This document shows positions 1 to 11,142 of a stretch of 64,000 bases of DNA, piece by piece. This DNA comes from Pohlia nutans (lineage: Eukaryota > Streptophyta > Bryopsida > Bryales > Mniaceae). Both the position numbers and the translations under genes were made by a program. The DNA lies in the NCBI GenBank assembly GCA_022496805.1, contig CM040089.1, forward strand, positions 43,012,372 to 43,076,371. The letters run 5' to 3'. Every line of letters begins with the position of its first letter. The stretch's first letter is position 1. Under the pieces are notes generated by a model that saw only the letters and a list, made by a program, of their open reading frames with translations, was not told the DNA's origin and did no database searches.

Positions 1-258
1 AAGGTTTTTTTGCGAAAAATTTCGACGGTCGCCCCGTTGTCGAACGAATCCACGGACGCGGCAAGGGAACTTGGTTCTGAGTCGAAAGGAAGGTTGGTGT
101 TGGTCGCTAGGATCGTGGAGCCACCTTGCTGGAGGAATCGACCGCCAACTCCATCGCCGCGACCCCTGTCGCCTTCTGAGCGTGACATAAGGGAAGGTAG
201 GCAGGGTGATAATATGGAGGGAGGTTCCAATTACCTCCCCCTCCTTTGTTTTTTCTAG
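1..258 (+). CDS. Open frame entering from the left window edge, unrecognised
   Basis: This frame is open from the first base and stops at 258. The encoded stretch is Arg-, Pro- and Ser-rich (a PPTPSPRPLSPSERD segment), and the DNA is clearly richer in G+C than what follows. It could be the last exon of a host gene or the tail of a transposon frame. No domain is visible and no in-window start codon can be chosen, so it is reported only as a possible partial coding end. Confidence 0.2.
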   Translation, partial: KVFLRKISTVAPLSNESTDAARELGSESKGRLVLVARIVEPPCWRNRPPTPSPRPLSPSERDIREGRQGDNMEGGSNYLPLLCFF

Positions 259-703
259 ATTTTTGGTGAAGATTGGGCTCCCCGTGTTTGGTTAGTGTTG
301 TAGGACCTTTATTACTCCTAGTGCGATTTTTATTGCCATATGTACCATTCTTTGACCATTGTCCTATTTTCCCTCATTATGCATGAGTAGTATTTGGTGA
401 TGAGTACGTGGTTTTTTTTCTAGAATTGTGGGTTGTGGTGGGTCCTAAGAGCATCGGTGATTGTCATAGTGAAGAAGCACTGCCAAAATCACACCGGCAA
501 AAAAAATAGAATTGGTTAGATTCATCTTTAGGTTTGCAATTTTGAGGTGTTTGGGCATGCCGCGGAAGCGTTGTCCAATTCCCTATAAGTTTAATTGCAT
601 TTCATGAGTTGTGGGGCGATTGTGGTATACTAGGTCCTAGGATTTTTTGTGCACTTGGTGGATGGTTTCTTGGGATTTTAGTACTCATTTTTGCATTGAG
701 TAT
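259..703. other. Non-coding, T-rich, nothing recognised
   Basis: No open frame, RNA gene or clear repeat seen. It runs directly into the tandem array that follows. Confidence 0.5.
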
Positions 704-1335
704 TGTGCTGCCATTTTTGAGTGAGGGTGCAAATTCACCTCACGTGCTAATTTTCTTAGCTATTTAGGCCCATTTTGAGTACTTTAAGTACCCATGGTCA
801 TTTGGTGTGAGATCATTGCAATTGTGGCATTTTTTAAGCTAATTTTGTGACTAGATTTTGTGCTGTTATTTTGAAGTGAGGGTGCAAATTCACCTTACAT
901 GTTGATTTTCCCACCCATTTAGGCCCATTTTGAGTACTCTAAGTACTCATGGTCATTTGGTGTGAGATCTTTGCAATTGTGGCATTTTAGAGGCTAAATT
1001 GTGATTGGATAGTGTGCTGCCATTTTAGAGTGAGGGTGCAAATTCACCTCACGTGCTAATTTTCTCACTCATTTAAGTTCTCACGGTCATAGGGTGTGAG
1101 ATCTTTGCAATGGTTGCACTTGGTGAACTCATTTAGGGTTGTGTATTGTGTTGTCATTTCCAAAGGAAGTGGCAAACTCACTCCATGTGCTCAATTATTG
1201 TTAATTTATGCCCCAATTTGGAGTATCGTGAGTACATAGGGCTCATGGTGTAATTTCATAGGTTGTTGTACTTGTTAGGCTCGTTCTTTGTGATAAGTTG
1301 TGTGCTGCCCTTCTTTTGCATGGGTCAATTTGACC
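704..1335. repeat. Degenerate tandem repeat, period about 155 bp
   Basis: Blocks starting with TGTGCTGCCATTTT and continuing with GTGAGGGTGCAAATTCACCT, GGCCCATTTTGAGTACT, CATGGTCATTTGGTGTGAG and TTGCAATTGTGGCA recur at 704, 859, 1013, 1147 and 1301, so the spacing is 155, 154, 134 and 154 bp. Copies diverge progressively towards the right. No coding signal. Confidence 0.75.
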
Positions 1336-2700
1336 AATTCTTGCATTGTATTCACTATCCCAATGTTTTGACTAACTCTTGCATTCCATTCCTTTACTCA
1401 TAGGCATCCATTGCTTGGCTTAGTTTTAACTCCATCCCTCGGCCCAACATTATGGCTCATTGACCGGGCAACCGGTCAAAGTGCTCATAAGGTACTAAAT
1501 CCTAAGCGATGATAATAAAGAAAATAAATGAAAATCACAAAAGTTGAAACTGTGATTAAACTTCCTTTGAATACCGTAGCTTCCTAGCAACTTTGACAAC
1601 TTTCTACCTAATGATTCATTAAAGTACAAAAAACAATTAGGCAACACAAAAAATAATATATTAAAATTAGGAAGTAACATATTATTTTAGTATTTTTTAA
1701 TTTTGTTTGGACAAACTAGATTAGTAATTTCCTATAAATTTGGGGTGCCATCCTTGTGATTATTTATTTTTTGACCAAGCTGCTAGGAAACTACGGTAGT
1801 TACATGAACCGCAACTAGAACCAATTGAAGAGCATTAATAAACTTTTTACTAAAATGGATATGATAGCCAATAATGAGCAAAGATTCAATTAGCTAAGAA
1901 TCCTTTGATAAAGGAAGCAACACATTTTATTGTGAACATTATAGTTGTATTTGAGAATAATCTCACTAGCTTCAAATTTGTCAAGATTCAATGTGTTTGT
2001 TTTTACTCAAATTGTCAACATTCAAAACCTATTAAATGGTTGCTTGATTGTCACAATTGGTGATAGTTGAAAATTCTTGAGAGAATCATATATCTTTTAT
2101 ATAAGTTGTCTTCACCAAACCACATCTTTTACAACATAAAGAACAACATACTTTACACAACTACAACTTATCCATGTTTTTGGTTCACTTGGGGTGCACT
2201 CTTTTGCGTGTGTGAGGAATCACATGAGTACACAAGACGGGGATTAATTAAACACCGCCGTACTATGTATACATACAACAAGCATATTTAGGGTTGAAAA
2301 CAAGACTATATATTTACATTATACATATATACATGAACAAATATAAGAACATTTTAACTCTACAAGGGGAATTTTAAAGGGGGTCATAAACGCACATGAT
2401 TCCAAAGTTTAATAAAAAGTGCACCTCGAGCCGGTTCATATAAATAGAACTCCGGTACTACAATTGTTGTGAATTAAGAGTCTGTTTGTCTATAAGAGTG
2501 TTGTTGGTAGGCCCCCTTGGCCTACACAAACCCTTCTTTAGACTACTGCCACCTTTTGGTGGTGGAACTCTATAAATTACAATTTACCTATCCTAAGTGA
2601 TATAAGTAAAATATATTACTAATCCTAAGTATAGCTAGATGCCTAGAACGACTTGTGACAATCCATCTTATCATTGACAAAATCAGCATAATTACAATAT
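1336..2700. other. AT-rich intergenic DNA, nothing recognised
   Basis: Only short open frames without domain or codon signal are present. No RNA gene or terminal repeat structure was recognised. Confidence 0.5.
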
Positions 2701-2800
2701 GTTGTTCCCTCTGTTCCGAAATAAAAAGCACCTTTGAGAACTTGAAACAGGGAAGCAGTGTTCCCACGAGCTTTTTATTTCAGAAAGGAGGAAGTAACAC
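2701..2800. mobile_element. Short hairpin MITE, Stowaway-like
   Basis: The segment begins with CCCTCTGTTCCGAAATAAAA and ends with the inverted counterpart TTTTATTTCAGAAAGGAGG, so the whole ~100 bp can fold as a hairpin. This resembles the terminal sequence of Stowaway (Tc1/mariner) MITEs of plants, which duplicate TA. The arms are imperfect and the TA duplication is not securely placed, so the family call is an inference. Confidence 0.4.
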
Positions 2801-2994
2801 TTTTAGATTGAATCCTTTTTTTCCAAATGTGATGTTCCCTTTGCACCCCATTTGTACTTTAGAACGTTTCAAGCATCTGGACAGTGTTGAGAAGTTGGCT
2901 TGCTTGAAAACTGTCCATAATTATGAGATGTGCCGAAAGAAACATCCAGTCTCTTACTTTCAAGACTCCCAAATTAACCCTTTTTCACAATAAA

Positions 2995-3695
2995 GCGAAA
3001 CTTCACAACGAAGTGAAACTCACTTGAGATCGAACACAATGCTGAGTAAGCAGCATTACAGGGGAATCAATGCCAATTCAACTCCATGGACCGAATCAGA
3101 ACTCCATGAAAAAGAAGAACTCAGGCCATGAAGAAAAGCTGCATCATGGCTGTGTGCCTGTGCGCTGACTTACACACAATTGAGCAAGCAAGCAGTACGC
3201 TAGATTCACACTTGAATGAGATGCCTAAGTTCCAATGTTAATACATGACAAAAACTATGAAACATCCGATTCTATGAGAGGAATCAATCCATTCATTTTC
3301 GAAACCTTGCATTGGAGCCCTTGAACTTGAGAAACAGAACGAGAACGAAGCCATACACAGTCTCAAGAGAAGATCATGAAAAGTTTGCTTCAATTATTGC
3401 AGTGATCACGACAAAGCGAGCTCGAGAACAGAACCCACTTGATCCCGAACACAATGCTGATTGCTCAGGAACAGGGAAATCAATGCCAATTTTTCCAGGC
3501 CATGAAAAGATTGAAGCTGCATGGCTGTCTGCCAATGCGCTGACTTACAGACAATTGATCGATCAGTTATTTACAAAAGTTGTAAAGTCTGATCAGACAA
3601 TTGATCGATCAGCTAAAAGTAAGCTCCAGTTACTGCCAGCGGTAGAGGAAGATTCCGTCTTGGGGACCGACGCCGGGGCGGTTGGCATCAGGGAC
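2995..3695 (-). repeat. Reverse-complement copy of the S1-like gene 3' flank
   Basis: Read on the minus strand, this segment matches 60,907 to about 61,600 nearly base for base, in opposite orientation and about 57 kb away. The match includes the TGATCGATCAATTGTCTG repeats and the downstream segment with its own internal duplication. It stops sharply at 3,695, inside the coding sequence of the S1-like gene. Indels are concentrated at the 2,995-3,120 end. This is a segmental duplication of a gene end plus downstream DNA. Confidence 0.85.
3630..3695 (-). pseudogene. 3' fragment of an S1-like secreted protein gene
   Basis: This is the last 21 codons and stop codon of the gene at 60,532-60,972 (residues 126-146, ending in FLYRWQ), copied as part of the inverted duplication. 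There is no start, signal peptide or core domain, so it cannot make a functional protein. The plus strand across this segment happens to be open, but that is a shadow frame. Confidence 0.8.
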
Positions 3696-3999
3696 AAAAA
3701 TGAAGGAAAATATGTAATTTATTACATTCATGGATCAAATTAGCTCTTTCTTTTCATTGCTGCAAAGTAGGACATCAAAGAGTGCTCTTGAGACCATTTT
3801 TTGGCTTTCCAAAATTTGGACAACTGCATGTACCTGAAACTAGAAATTCAAAAAACAAAAAAAAAGAAATATTCATTTGACACAGGTTCACATCTAAATT
3901 TAGATCCATCTCTCTCTGCAAGACGCGCACTACAGTACTGTCCTGTACATTTATCGACCCCGAAGGTCTGGCTGGCCGGTAAACTTAACTCACGTTTCG
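3696..3999. other. Intergenic spacer between the duplicated fragment and the HNL gene leader
   Basis: AT-rich with an A-run near 3,855. Nothing coding is recognised. It lies where an HNL promoter would be expected, but no specific promoter element can be supported. Confidence 0.4.
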
Positions 4000-5329
4000 A
4001 GGTACATTTCGAGGTACATTTCGAGGTGCTGTTCGAGCTTGTAATGTTGCGTAGGAGGTGCTTCTTCTCCACTCTTCCATTCCCACGCTAGTCCTTCCTC
4101 TCGCCTTTCGTTTTGTCGAGCTCTAGCGACCGCTCGGTACGTATTTTCGATCGGTATGTCGACTTTCCGATTTCTTCCGAACCTCCGTTCCGTTTGCAAC
4201 TTTGAGTAATCCTCAGTCGTTTCAGAGTTGGAAGAAAAAATCGACTTTCAGCGATCACTTTGAGGTACTTTAGGCAGTACTCGTAAACTGAGAGTCAAGG
4301 TACCGAGTGTTGGACTTGGGGATTTCGGAGCGCTGTGGTCCGCACGGCAGCTATACAGGGTGAGTGGGTTCTGTTCCCGAGTCCTGCTCCGAACTCATTT
4401 GAGATACCACAACAGGTGAATAAGCTCAGACTTGGAAAACAATGGAAACAACTTGAGTGGGTTCTGTTGCCTGTTGTCGTTCGTTGGGCTAGGGTTCTGG
4501 GCGTGGCCGTGCGATCATGGTCCGGCCATTCTTGGGGATCGACGGCGCGGATCTGTGCGATGATGGTATCTTAAATCAGTATGACTGCCTCTGCCATGCT
4601 CTTGAATCTCATTCAGCCCATTTACGTCATCGATCTCTACCTTGGAGTGGCTGTATCGATGGTCTGGTGCAGCAGTGCTGGGGTTTCACCTTCTTAGAGC
4701 GACGCTGCATTGGGTGCAATAGGTTTGGGCCAAGTCCCCAATCGCGTTTCGTTGGACGGTCGACCAGTGATTCGCCTATGGGAGGGCTGATCCTGAGCCT
4801 CGACGCGTTCGTCCCGAGTTCCAAGCGGCCCTGTGAGATTTGTGGCCCCAGGATCCGACGCTCCGAGTTGTCTAGAACACCCGCCATAGCTGCCTAGCTG
4901 CTGCCTCTCGCTGTCGCCCGATGCATCTAATTTCGTAAGCGCAGCAGCAATCTGTCACAACGTGACGAAGACAGAGTTGATCCCTAACTAACAGGTACAC
5001 AACTCGAGCTTCTATTTTGAAATTGATGTTGAGCCTCTATTTAGAAATGGAAATTGTAACATAAATTGATGTTGTCAACTTCTATCTAGCCTGTTCAGCT
5101 TGTTCAACATTTTAGTACAGCCTATTCTAATTTTTGTAAGTTGCGTCCACGCACATGATGAAGATTCTCGGGATTTTAAAATGCGTCGCATACCAATAGG
5201 TCAGTATTGGATCTGGTGTAGATGTGTTGTGCCTGCCGAGGCAATGAGCTTTTGATGTTCGCAAACATATTGTATGCTTGGTGACTCGTTTCTATTTGCA
5301 GTTAGCCCACAGCAAATGGTGCTGCAACG
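4000..5329 (+). promoter_or_regulatory. Probable promoter and spliced 5' leader of the HNL gene
   Basis: G+C rises sharply from about 3,950 to 4,950 relative to the surroundings, as expected for a plant transcription start region and 5' UTR. Donor-like sites occur at 4,357 (GTGAGT) and about 4,996 (CAG then GTACAC). A strong acceptor, TATTTGCAG ending at 5,300, lies 29 bases before the chosen ATG at 5,330. A direct repeat of ACATTTCGAGGT occurs near 4,000-4,025. The exact cap site cannot be read from sequence alone. Confidence 0.45.
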
Positions 5330-6725
5330 ATGGCAATGCCCATCCACCAGTTGTTCCCACCAGCAGGCAGCGATGTGAGTTCTTGCCACTTCGACGTGGT
5401 GTTTTTTCATGGATTACAAATTACAGGAGGCGAAGCTTGGAAGAGTGCCTGGGTCTCTCCTAAGGCGGGTACCGATGGAAAAGACGTGTGCTCGATTAGT
5501 GAATGGCTCCCTCAGGACTTTGACAAGATCCGAATTTTGAGTGCCTCCTACAATTCTGATGTGACCAAGATGTTTGGGAGGGGAAATACCAAGAATACGG
5601 AGGATAGTGGGGAAATGCTGGCCAAGTGTGTGAAGCAGTGAGTATACTTTCTGCGTCGTGAACAATATGACAACATTTTCATAAGTTCTTGAGACCTACT
5701 TCTTGTGTATCTCATTATTCTTTCTCGTATAAGCTTTTTCAATGCATCAACAATAAGTATAACGCATTCATGTTGCATTCGTGTCGCGTTCATATCGCAT
5801 CAAAATCTCCAACATTAACATAACTAGTTCATTTTATGGTTGAAGTTGTACAGCCAGTTAAAAGTAATGACCACATAATAGATCGTTATCTTGTTATGTT
5901 GTGCGGGAGAAGGCTGCCTTGACATTTGGATGTTTATTAATTGAGTATCATCTTTGTACTGCAGCTATGGAATAGGGGAGCGTAAATTTGTGTTGGTTGG
6001 GCACAGCCTTGGCGGCCTCGTCATCAAGAACCTTGTAGTAGAAATGCATCGGCTGTCACACATGGCAGGTGAAAGTGCTATAGACAGAGCTCTACGATCA
6101 AGATGCAAGTCATTTTTGAAAAACCTTGAGGGGATTGTCTTCTATGCCGTTCCTCATACTGGAGCAGATGCAATCTCTATAGTCAGCTTTTTGAAACCAG
6201 TACTCTCCAAAATCATGAAGGATTTGAAGCCCTTTCAAAAGAGAATGGAGAAATTATCTGTTATGACTATGGATGCTTTTGGAGACAAGAAGGTGAATAT
6301 AATGGCCTTTGCAGAGGGGAGGCCCACTCTTGGAAAGGTTGGTCTCCAAAGCTGTACCCTCAACTCCAGGGAATTAGTGGGGTGGCCAGACCAAAGCTGA
6401 AAGGCTCTTAAAATATAGTCGCATTCGAAGTACATTTCGTCAATATGGTCGCATTTGGAAGTATATTTATGCAACGAGTGCCTTCAAGCTTTTTGAAATA
6501 AGCAATGCATGGCCAAAACTTTGAGATTTGGTGAGCTAATCATGTGTCTTGCAACTGGGTTTGGTGCAGATAATAGTGACGGAAGCATCGGCGATGTCAT
6601 TGTCGGGAAACCATTACTTCAAACTGGAGGACTGCAACCACATGGAGGTTTGTAAGCCACCTTCCAAGGATCATGCTAGCTACTTTCAGCTGAAGGACTT
6701 CCTGAAGATTGTACTAGAAGTTGAG
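5330..6725 (+). CDS. HNL exons 1-3: N-terminal alpha/beta-hydrolase domain
   Basis: Exon 1 holds the first beta strands (DVVFFHGL at about residues 23-30) and the WLPQDFDKIRIL segment typical of SERAC1/PGAP1-like lipase folds. Exon 2 carries the nucleophile elbow VGHSLGGLVIKNL, with the serine at about residue 117, and the AVPHTGAD segment. Exon 3 carries a candidate catalytic histidine in CNHMEVCKP (about residue 251), matching the DHxxxCKP pattern of this family. Serine and histidine are therefore both present, so esterase or lipase activity is possible but unproven. The exon 1/2 junction is phase 2 and the others are phase 0. All junctions fit consensus (GTGAGT, GTTGGT, GTAAGA donors). Confidence 0.85.
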
Positions 6726-9700
6726 GTAAGAGGCCATTTTTTTCAGCTATAGTAGTCTAGCCTTCAAGTGATGTTTTATTTATAGCTTCTATGAATTCTT
6801 AAGACAGACCTTTTGTTATTTGAATGATGCAAGTATCAAATAGTTCTTGAATTTTTAGTGTATGAAGATTGGATTTAGTAGGTGCTTCTTTTGAAGGTGA
6901 TAGTATGTTCACAATTATGCGTTGACATGGATGTAGGAACCTCCATATCCACCACTCCCATGCAACCTCCTTGGGATTGAAGAGAATATGAGAAAATTGG
7001 AGCAAAAGTTGGAGAAGTGTTCGAAGGTTGGTGTGGTAGGTATGGGAGGCATTGGAAAGACAACATTGGTGAAAGCATTCTATCGCAAAAAGACCACTAT
7101 GAATTTTGAAGCAAAGAGCATCTTGTTGGACTTGAACAAGTTTGAAGATGTTCTTGATTGTCAACGACGTCTACTTCAGGACATTGTGAAGGATGGTCGT
7201 TACAATGATTCAAACCCTCTTCGTGACATAGAAATGGGCAAAGCTCTTCTACAAATGTTTTTACCAGAGAAAAGGATCTTAATTGTTTTGGATGATGTTG
7301 GAAAAGATTCTATCGACTACCTCATACCAGAAGGTGTACAATTAAAAACGCATAGCAAGGTGATAGTGACGTCCCGCAATTGGTCCATTTTGGAAAACCA
7401 TGTTGATGAAAAGTTAGACATGCAACTTTTGGGAATTTCAGAGGCAAGGGAGCTTTTTTGCCGGCGTGCCTTCAAAAAATCATTTTGTCCTATCAAAAAT
7501 CTTCAGCCTATCACGAAGAAAATAGTTGATAAATGCGGAGGGCTTCCTCTGAGCCTTGAGGTGGTAGGATCTTTTCTATTGAAGAAGCGAGAAAAGGGCA
7601 TTAAATTTTGGGAAGGAGTGTTAGTAAAATTGGAGAATGCTCAATCATTGAATGGTGGAGCCGATGACAAGCTGTTTAAGACATTGAAGTTAAGTTTCGA
7701 TGATCTTGAAGAATCTGAGAAGGGAAAGTTTTTGGATGTTGTTTGCTACTTTTGCTCGGGCATTTGTTCAAACGTGACGAAAGATAAGGCTTTAATTATT
7801 TGGGGCTCTGTGGAGAGCCATGTTGAGCTCGAAAATCTGATCGATAGGCATCTGGTCACTATTAATGAACAAGGATTTCTCTCAATGCATGACCAATTAC
7901 TAGCAATGGGAAGAAACATATTGAGAACTGAATACAAACACACAAGGATTTCACACGAGTGCGATGGATTGAAATACGAGGTATTGTTGTGATATGATTT
8001 CATCAATTCCTATTGTCTCTTTTGTACAACTTTCCCATTGATATGGCTTGTTGACTTCAAGTGATAATTTAAATTCGATATTCAAATCACTTAATTATGA
8101 CAAGTTCCTTTTTGGATGTGATTCTTACGTAGGATGCAGAAAAGCTGAGTGATTTGGAAGGTCTTTATCTTGCAAACAAATCATTGCATGATATATTGCG
8201 GAGATTTTCACAAGAGGAGATTAAGAAAATGCGTAAACTTCGCATTTTAATTATGAGGAAATGTGATTTATCCACTATTGAGTTCCTCAACATTGAGCTG
8301 GAACTTAAGCAACTTCGATGGGTCTTTGTATTGGAATGTTCATTTGAAAAGCTTCCATCATCTCAAGTTAGGACGGTGGATATGCAAAAGGTTATGGAAT
8401 ATTTCAAATTTAAGGTATGTGAATAGTTGATGACCATGGAAGTAGCAAATCTGGGCTCTAGATTAGTCAAATCAGAAACAAGCATGAAGTTGGATTTTCA
8501 ACTTGAAATCTATTAAATTTGAATTCAAGATTTTTTCAATAAGATGTTAGTATACTGTAGTTACCCTCTGTAGGCAGGAATGGACATAAGAAGACGTTTT
8601 GTAAAGTTTAGAATTTAGCATTCATAGCAAAAGTCAAAATAGTGCAATAAAATGTTATTATAGTGACGTTCAAATATCTTATTTAAAAAAGAGAACAAAT
8701 GAAATAACGAAGCAAAAGTGCTTTCATAGAATGATTCTTCGATTCCTTCAGTAGTCTATGATTATGATAAATATTGATAAAATCCTTGATTCGATTGACA
8801 ACCTTAGATTTGCAAGGATGTGCAAGTCATGAACACTTATGAATGAATCATTGGACAGTTGACAGGTTTGACGACCATGGATTTGCAACATTGTTATAGC
8901 TTGCATCAAGTGCCTCGAGAGATTGGCCAGTTTAAAAGTTTAAAAAGTTTAGACTTGTCCGGAAGGACAAGCTTGGAGCAGTTCCTTGCTGAGATTGGCG
9001 AGTTGACAGGTTTGACGACCTTGGACTTGTCTGGATGTTCAAGCTTGCAGCAGCTACCTGCTGAGATTGGCAAGTTGACAGGTTTGACGACCTTGGACTT
9101 GTCTAAATGTTCATGGTTGAAGCAGTTACCTGCTGAGATTGGCAAGTTGACAGGTTTGACGACCTTGGGCTTGTCTGGATGTTCAAGCTTGCAGCAGCTA
9201 CTTGCTGAGATTGGCAAGTTGACAGGTTTGACGACCTTGGACTTGTCTAAATGTTCATGGTTGAAGCAGTTACCTGCTGAGATTGGCAAGTTGACACGTT
9301 TGACGACCTTGAAGTTGTGGACATGTTACAGTTTGGAGCAGTTACCTGCTGAGATTGGCAAGTTGACAGGTTTGACAACCTTGGGCTTGTCTGGATGTTC
9401 AAGGTTGCAACAGTTACCTGCTGAGATTGGCAAGTTGACAGGTTTGCCGACCTTGGACTTGTCTAGATGTTCAAGATTGCAGCAGCTACCTGTTGAGATT
9501 GGCAAGTTGACAGGTTTGACGACCTTGAAGTTGTGGGGATGTACAAGCTTGGAGCAGTTACCTGCTGAGATTGGCAAGTTGACAGGTTTGACGACCTTGA
9601 AGTTGTTAAGATGTTCAAGCTTGCAGCAGTTACCTGCTGAGATTGGCAAGTCGACAGGTTTGACGACCTTGGACTTGTCTGGATGGTCAAGCTTGCAGCA

Positions 9701-10691
9701 ATTACCTGTTGAGATTGGCAAATTGACAAGTTTGACGACCTTGGACTTGTCTGGATGTTCAAGCTTGCAGCAGTTACCTGCTGAGATTGGCAAGTTGGCA
9801 GGTTTGACGACATTGGACTTGTCTGAATGTTTAAACTTGGAGCAGTTACCTGTTGAAATTGGCAAGTTGATAGGTTTGACGACCTTGAACTTGTGGGGAT
9901 GTACAAGCTTGGAGCAGTTACCTGTTGAGATTGGCAAGTTGGCAGGTTTGACGACATTGGACTTGTTTGAATGTTCAAGCTTGGGGCAGTTACCTGTTGA
10001 GATTGGCAAGTGGACAGGTTTGACGACCTTGGACTTGTCTGAATGTTCAAGCTTGGAGCAGTTACCTGTTGAGATTGGCAAGTTGACAGGTTTGACGACC
10101 TTGGACTTGTTTGAATGTTCAAGCTTGGAGCAGTTACCTGTTGAGATTGGCAAGTTGACAGGTTTGATGACCTTGGACTTGTCTGGATGTTCAAGCTTGG
10201 AGAAGTTACCTGCTGAGATTGGCAAGTTGGCAGGTTTGACGACATTGGACTTGTTTGAATGTTCAAACTTGGGGCAGTTACCTGTTGAGATTGGCAAGTT
10301 GACAGGTTTGACGACCTTGAAGTTGTTAAGATGTTCAAGCTTGGAGCAGTTACCTGATGAGATTGGCAAGTTGACAGGTTTGACGACGTTGAAGTTGTTA
10401 AGATGTACAAGCTTGGAGAAGTTACCTGTTGAGATTGGCAAGTTGACAGGTTTGACGACCTTGGACTTGTTTGAATGTTCAAGCTTGGAGCAGTTACCTG
10501 TTGAGATTGGCAAGTTGACAGGTTTGACGACCTTGGACTTGTCTGGATGTTCAAGCTTGGAGAAGTTACTTGCTGAGATTGGCAAGTTGGCAGGTTTGAT
10601 GACATTGAACTTGTCTGAATGTTCAAACTTGGGGGCAGTTACCTGTTGGGATTGGCAAGTTGACAGGTTTGACGACCTTGGATTTGTCTGA
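5330..10691 (+). CDS. Alpha/beta-hydrolase-NB-ARC-LRR immune receptor (HNL class), six coding exons
   Basis: Phase-consistent exons are 5330-5637, 5965-6337, 6570-6725, 6937-7980, 8133-8414 and 8859-10691. Introns are 327, 232, 211, 152 and 444 bp, all GT-AG. The model gives about 1,331 residues: hydrolase domain 1-279, NB-ARC about 300-600, linker and early LRR 628-721, then LRRs. HNL proteins are intracellular NLR receptors described from liverworts in which a hydrolase fold replaces the TIR or coiled-coil domain; NLRs detect pathogen effectors and trigger defence. The start ATG (ACGATGG context) lies just after a likely leader-intron acceptor. An extra G in a G5 run at 10,631-10,635 breaks the frame in LRR 25 and ends translation at 10,691, although seven more LRRs follow in the next frame. 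It may be a pseudogene, a truncated allele or an assembly error. Confidence 0.85.
6937..7980 (+). CDS. HNL exon 4: NB-ARC nucleotide-binding domain
   Basis: One 348-codon exon encodes a full NB-ARC module. The P-loop is GMGGIGKTT (about residues 314-322), kinase-2 is ILIVLDDV (Asp pair about 398-399), RNBS-B is SKVIVTSRN, the GLPL box is CGGLPLSLEVVG (about 484), RNBS-D-like sequence is LKLSFDDLEESEKGKFLDV, and the MHD motif is intact (SMHDQLLAMGRNI, about 596). All residues expected for ATP/ADP switching are present. This domain is the oligomerising switch of plant NLRs. The exon ends in GAG followed by a GTATTG donor. Confidence 0.92.
8133..8414 (+). CDS. HNL exon 5: linker and first degenerate LRRs
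   Basis: The 94-codon exon lies between a GTAG acceptor and a GTATGTG donor, both phase 0 with their neighbours. It encodes leucine-spaced segments (MRKLRILIMRKC, LKQLRWVFVLEC, FEKLPSSQVR) that read as divergent LRRs joining NB-ARC to the regular array. Unlike the next exon, these repeats are not homogenised at the DNA level, so they are probably the ancestral part of the LRR domain. Confidence 0.75.
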
Positions 10692-11142
10692 ATGTTCAAG
10701 CTTGGAGCAGTTACCTGTTGAGATTGGCAAGTTGACAGGTTTGACGACCTTGAAGTTGTGGGGATGTACAAGCTTGGAGCAGTTACCTACTGAGATTGGC
10801 AAGTTGACAGGTTTGACGACCTTGAAGTTGTTAAGATGTACAAGCTTGGAGAAGTTACCTGCTGAGATTGGCAAGTTGACAAGTTTGACGACATTGGACT
10901 TGTTTGAATGTTCAAACTTGGGGCAGTTACCTGTTGAGATTGGCAAGTTGACAGGTTTGACGACCTTGGACTTGTCTGAATGTTCAAGCTTGGAGCAGTT
11001 ACCTGTTGAGATTGGCAAGTTGACAGGTTTGACGACCTTGAAGTTGTGGGGATGTACAAGCTTGGAGCAATTACCTGCTGAGATTGGCAAGTTGACAGGT
11101 TTGACGACCTTGGACTTGTTGGAATGTTCAAGCTTGGAATAG
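8859..11142 (+). CDS. HNL exon 6: 32-copy LRR array, 72-bp units, with frame break
   Basis: The exon starts at 8,859 after the acceptor GGACAG, in phase with exon 5. It is a tandem array of 24-residue LRRs of the pattern LTGLTTLxLxxCxxLxQLPxEIGK. Units 1-2 are divergent and units 3-24 are regular. Unit 25 contains an extra G at 10,631-10,635; the other copies with this sequence have four G. Units 26-32 continue in the +1 frame from 10,660 to a stop at 11,140-11,142, created where GAGCAG of other copies reads GAATAG. Variation clusters at the solvent-facing positions around the L-x-L core. Near-identity of the DNA implies recent unequal exchange or gene conversion. Confidence 0.85.

Noticed and set aside
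4335..4897. Frames in the GC-rich HNL leader as separate genes
   Set aside because: Short overlapping frames on both strands in a GC-rich leader, with no domain; a spliced 5' UTR explains the region better.
9326..10771. Long minus-strand open frames (up to 481 codons) opposite the LRR array
   Set aside because: They arise because the 72-bp unit lacks stops in other frames. The translation is a monotonous repeat and the plus strand carries the LRR code.
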